19,805 nt of DNA from Comamonadaceae bacterium (GTDB lineage: Bacteria; Pseudomonadota; Gammaproteobacteria; Burkholderiales; Burkholderiaceae_C): the NCBI GenBank assembly GCA_947469815.1, contig CANIRI010000007.1:1-19805 (forward strand), in the 5' to 3' direction. The notes below the pieces were generated by a model, which saw only the letters and a list, made by a program, of their open reading frames with translations, made no database searches and was not told the origin of the DNA. Position 1 is the first letter of the stretch, and each line of letters opens with the position of its first letter. Below are positions 19,095 through 19,805 of this stretch, in pieces. The position numbers and the translations under genes are program-made.

Positions 19095-19805
19095 TTATTC
19101 CAGGTTGTCGGCCTTGAGGCCTTTGGGCAGGGGAAATTTGGTGTGCTCCTGCACGCCGTCCAGGGTGCGCAAAGACACCGCGCCCATGGCGCGCAGGCGG
19201 GTGATCACGGCTTGCACCAGCACATCGGGCGCAGACGCCCCGGCGGTCAGACCCACGCGGGCTTTGCCGTCCAGCCATTCGGCTTGCAGCTCATCCGCAT
19301 GGTCCACCATGTGGGCGTCGACACCGAGTTTGCGCGCCAGTTCAGCCAGCCGGTTGCTGTTGGAGCTGGTCGGGCTGCCCACCACGATCACCACGTCGAC
19401 CTGCGGGCTCATGAACTTCACCGCGTCCTGGCGGTTTTGGGTGGCGTAGCAAATGTCTTGCTGCTTGGGCAGGCGCACTTTCGGGAAGCGCGCCTGGATG
19501 GCCGCAGCAATCTCGGCGGCGTCGTCCACGCTCAAAGTGGTTTGGGTCACCATCGCCAGTTTTTCGGTTTGCGCAGGATGCACACGGGCCACGTCGGCTA
19601 CGTCTTCCACCAGGTGGATGCCGCTTTCCAACTGCCCCATCGTGCCTTCAACTTCCGGGTGGCCTTTGTGGCCGATCATGATGAATTCATAGCCCTCTTT
19701 GTGCAATTTGGCGACTTCCACATGCACTTTGGTGACCAATGGACAAGTGGCATCAAACACCCGAAAGCCCCGGCGCTCGGCCTCGTGCTCCACTTCTTTG
19801 GGCAC
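19095..19805 (-). CDS. ispH: 4-hydroxy-3-methylbut-2-enyl diphosphate reductase (partial, N-terminus cut)
   Basis: The C-terminal 236 or so residues of IspH (LytB); the N-terminus, including the first iron-sulfur cysteine, is beyond the window edge. The visible part begins inside the family's S-A-H-G-V-x region and continues with VFDATCPLVTKVHVEV, which holds the second cluster cysteine. GHKGHPEVEGTMGQ and MVTQTTLSVDD follow, then DICYATQNRQDAV with the third cysteine, and VVGSPTSSNSNRL. IspH reduces HMBPP to IPP and DMAPP in the last step of the MEP isoprenoid pathway, using a [4Fe-4S] cluster. The GTG at the edge is an internal codon, not a real start. serS follows after 12 bases. Confidence 0.95.
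   Translation of the reverse strand: MPKEVEHEAERRGFRVFDATCPLVTKVHVEVAKLHKEGYEFIMIGHKGHPEVEGTMGQLESGIHLVEDVADVARVHPAQTEKLAMVTQTTLSVDDAAEIAAAIQARFPKVRLPKQQDICYATQNRQDAVKFMSPQVDVVIVVGSPTSSNSNRLAELARKLGVDAHMVDHADELQAEWLDGKARVGLTAGASAPDVLVQAVITRLRAMGAVSLRTLDGVQEHTKFPLPKGLKADNLE

Overview
The window looks like a chromosomal segment of a GC-rich betaproteobacterium, most likely Burkholderiales and probably Comamonadaceae. This rests on the order folC - SPOR protein - cvpA - purF - metZ - gltX, on the protein sequences themselves, and on the CCA-encoding tRNA cluster. The placement is by recognition only; no database search was possible. Coding density is very high and no gap between genes exceeds about 165 bases.

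Layout. (1) 1-1193 (+): the 3' end of murB, then an NDUFA9-like atypical SDR protein. (2) 1190-3292 (-): an ArsC/YffB-like thioredoxin-fold protein, ppnP and argG; the argG stop overlaps the stop of the convergent SDR gene. (3) 3333-10101 (+): a tightly packed probable operon of folC, a DedD-like SPOR protein, cvpA, purF, metZ and gltX, combining folate, purine, methionine and glutamyl-tRNA synthesis. (4) 10171-10496 (+): tRNA-Ala(GGC), tRNA-Glu(TTC) and tRNA-Asp(GTC), ended by a strong intrinsic terminator. (5) 10541-10957 (+): a lower-GC stretch and a HigA-like antitoxin gene with no toxin beside it. (6) 10999-16258 (-): a four-gene catabolic cluster (GMC oxidoreductase, beta-hydroxyacid dehydrogenase, aldehyde dehydrogenase, enolase-superfamily enzyme), divergent from a MocR-type PLP regulator at 16353-17747 (+). 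(7) 17766-19805 (-): serS and the 3' part of ispH (cut by the window edge).

Most of the window is conserved housekeeping. The part most likely to hold undescribed biology is the GMC/HIBADH/ALDH/enolase-superfamily cluster with its MocR regulator. It reads as a pathway that oxidises an alcohol through an aldehyde to an acid and then acts on a hydroxyacid, possibly switched on by an amino compound. Its enolase-superfamily member has Gly where the first metal-binding Asp normally sits, and Asn where the Asp of the His-Asp dyad normally sits. A 94-bp divergent control region holds an inverted repeat overlapping two facing candidate promoters. Smaller points are an orphan antitoxin just behind the tRNA cluster, a terminator-like hairpin directly in front of ppnP, and a low-complexity insert in FolC.
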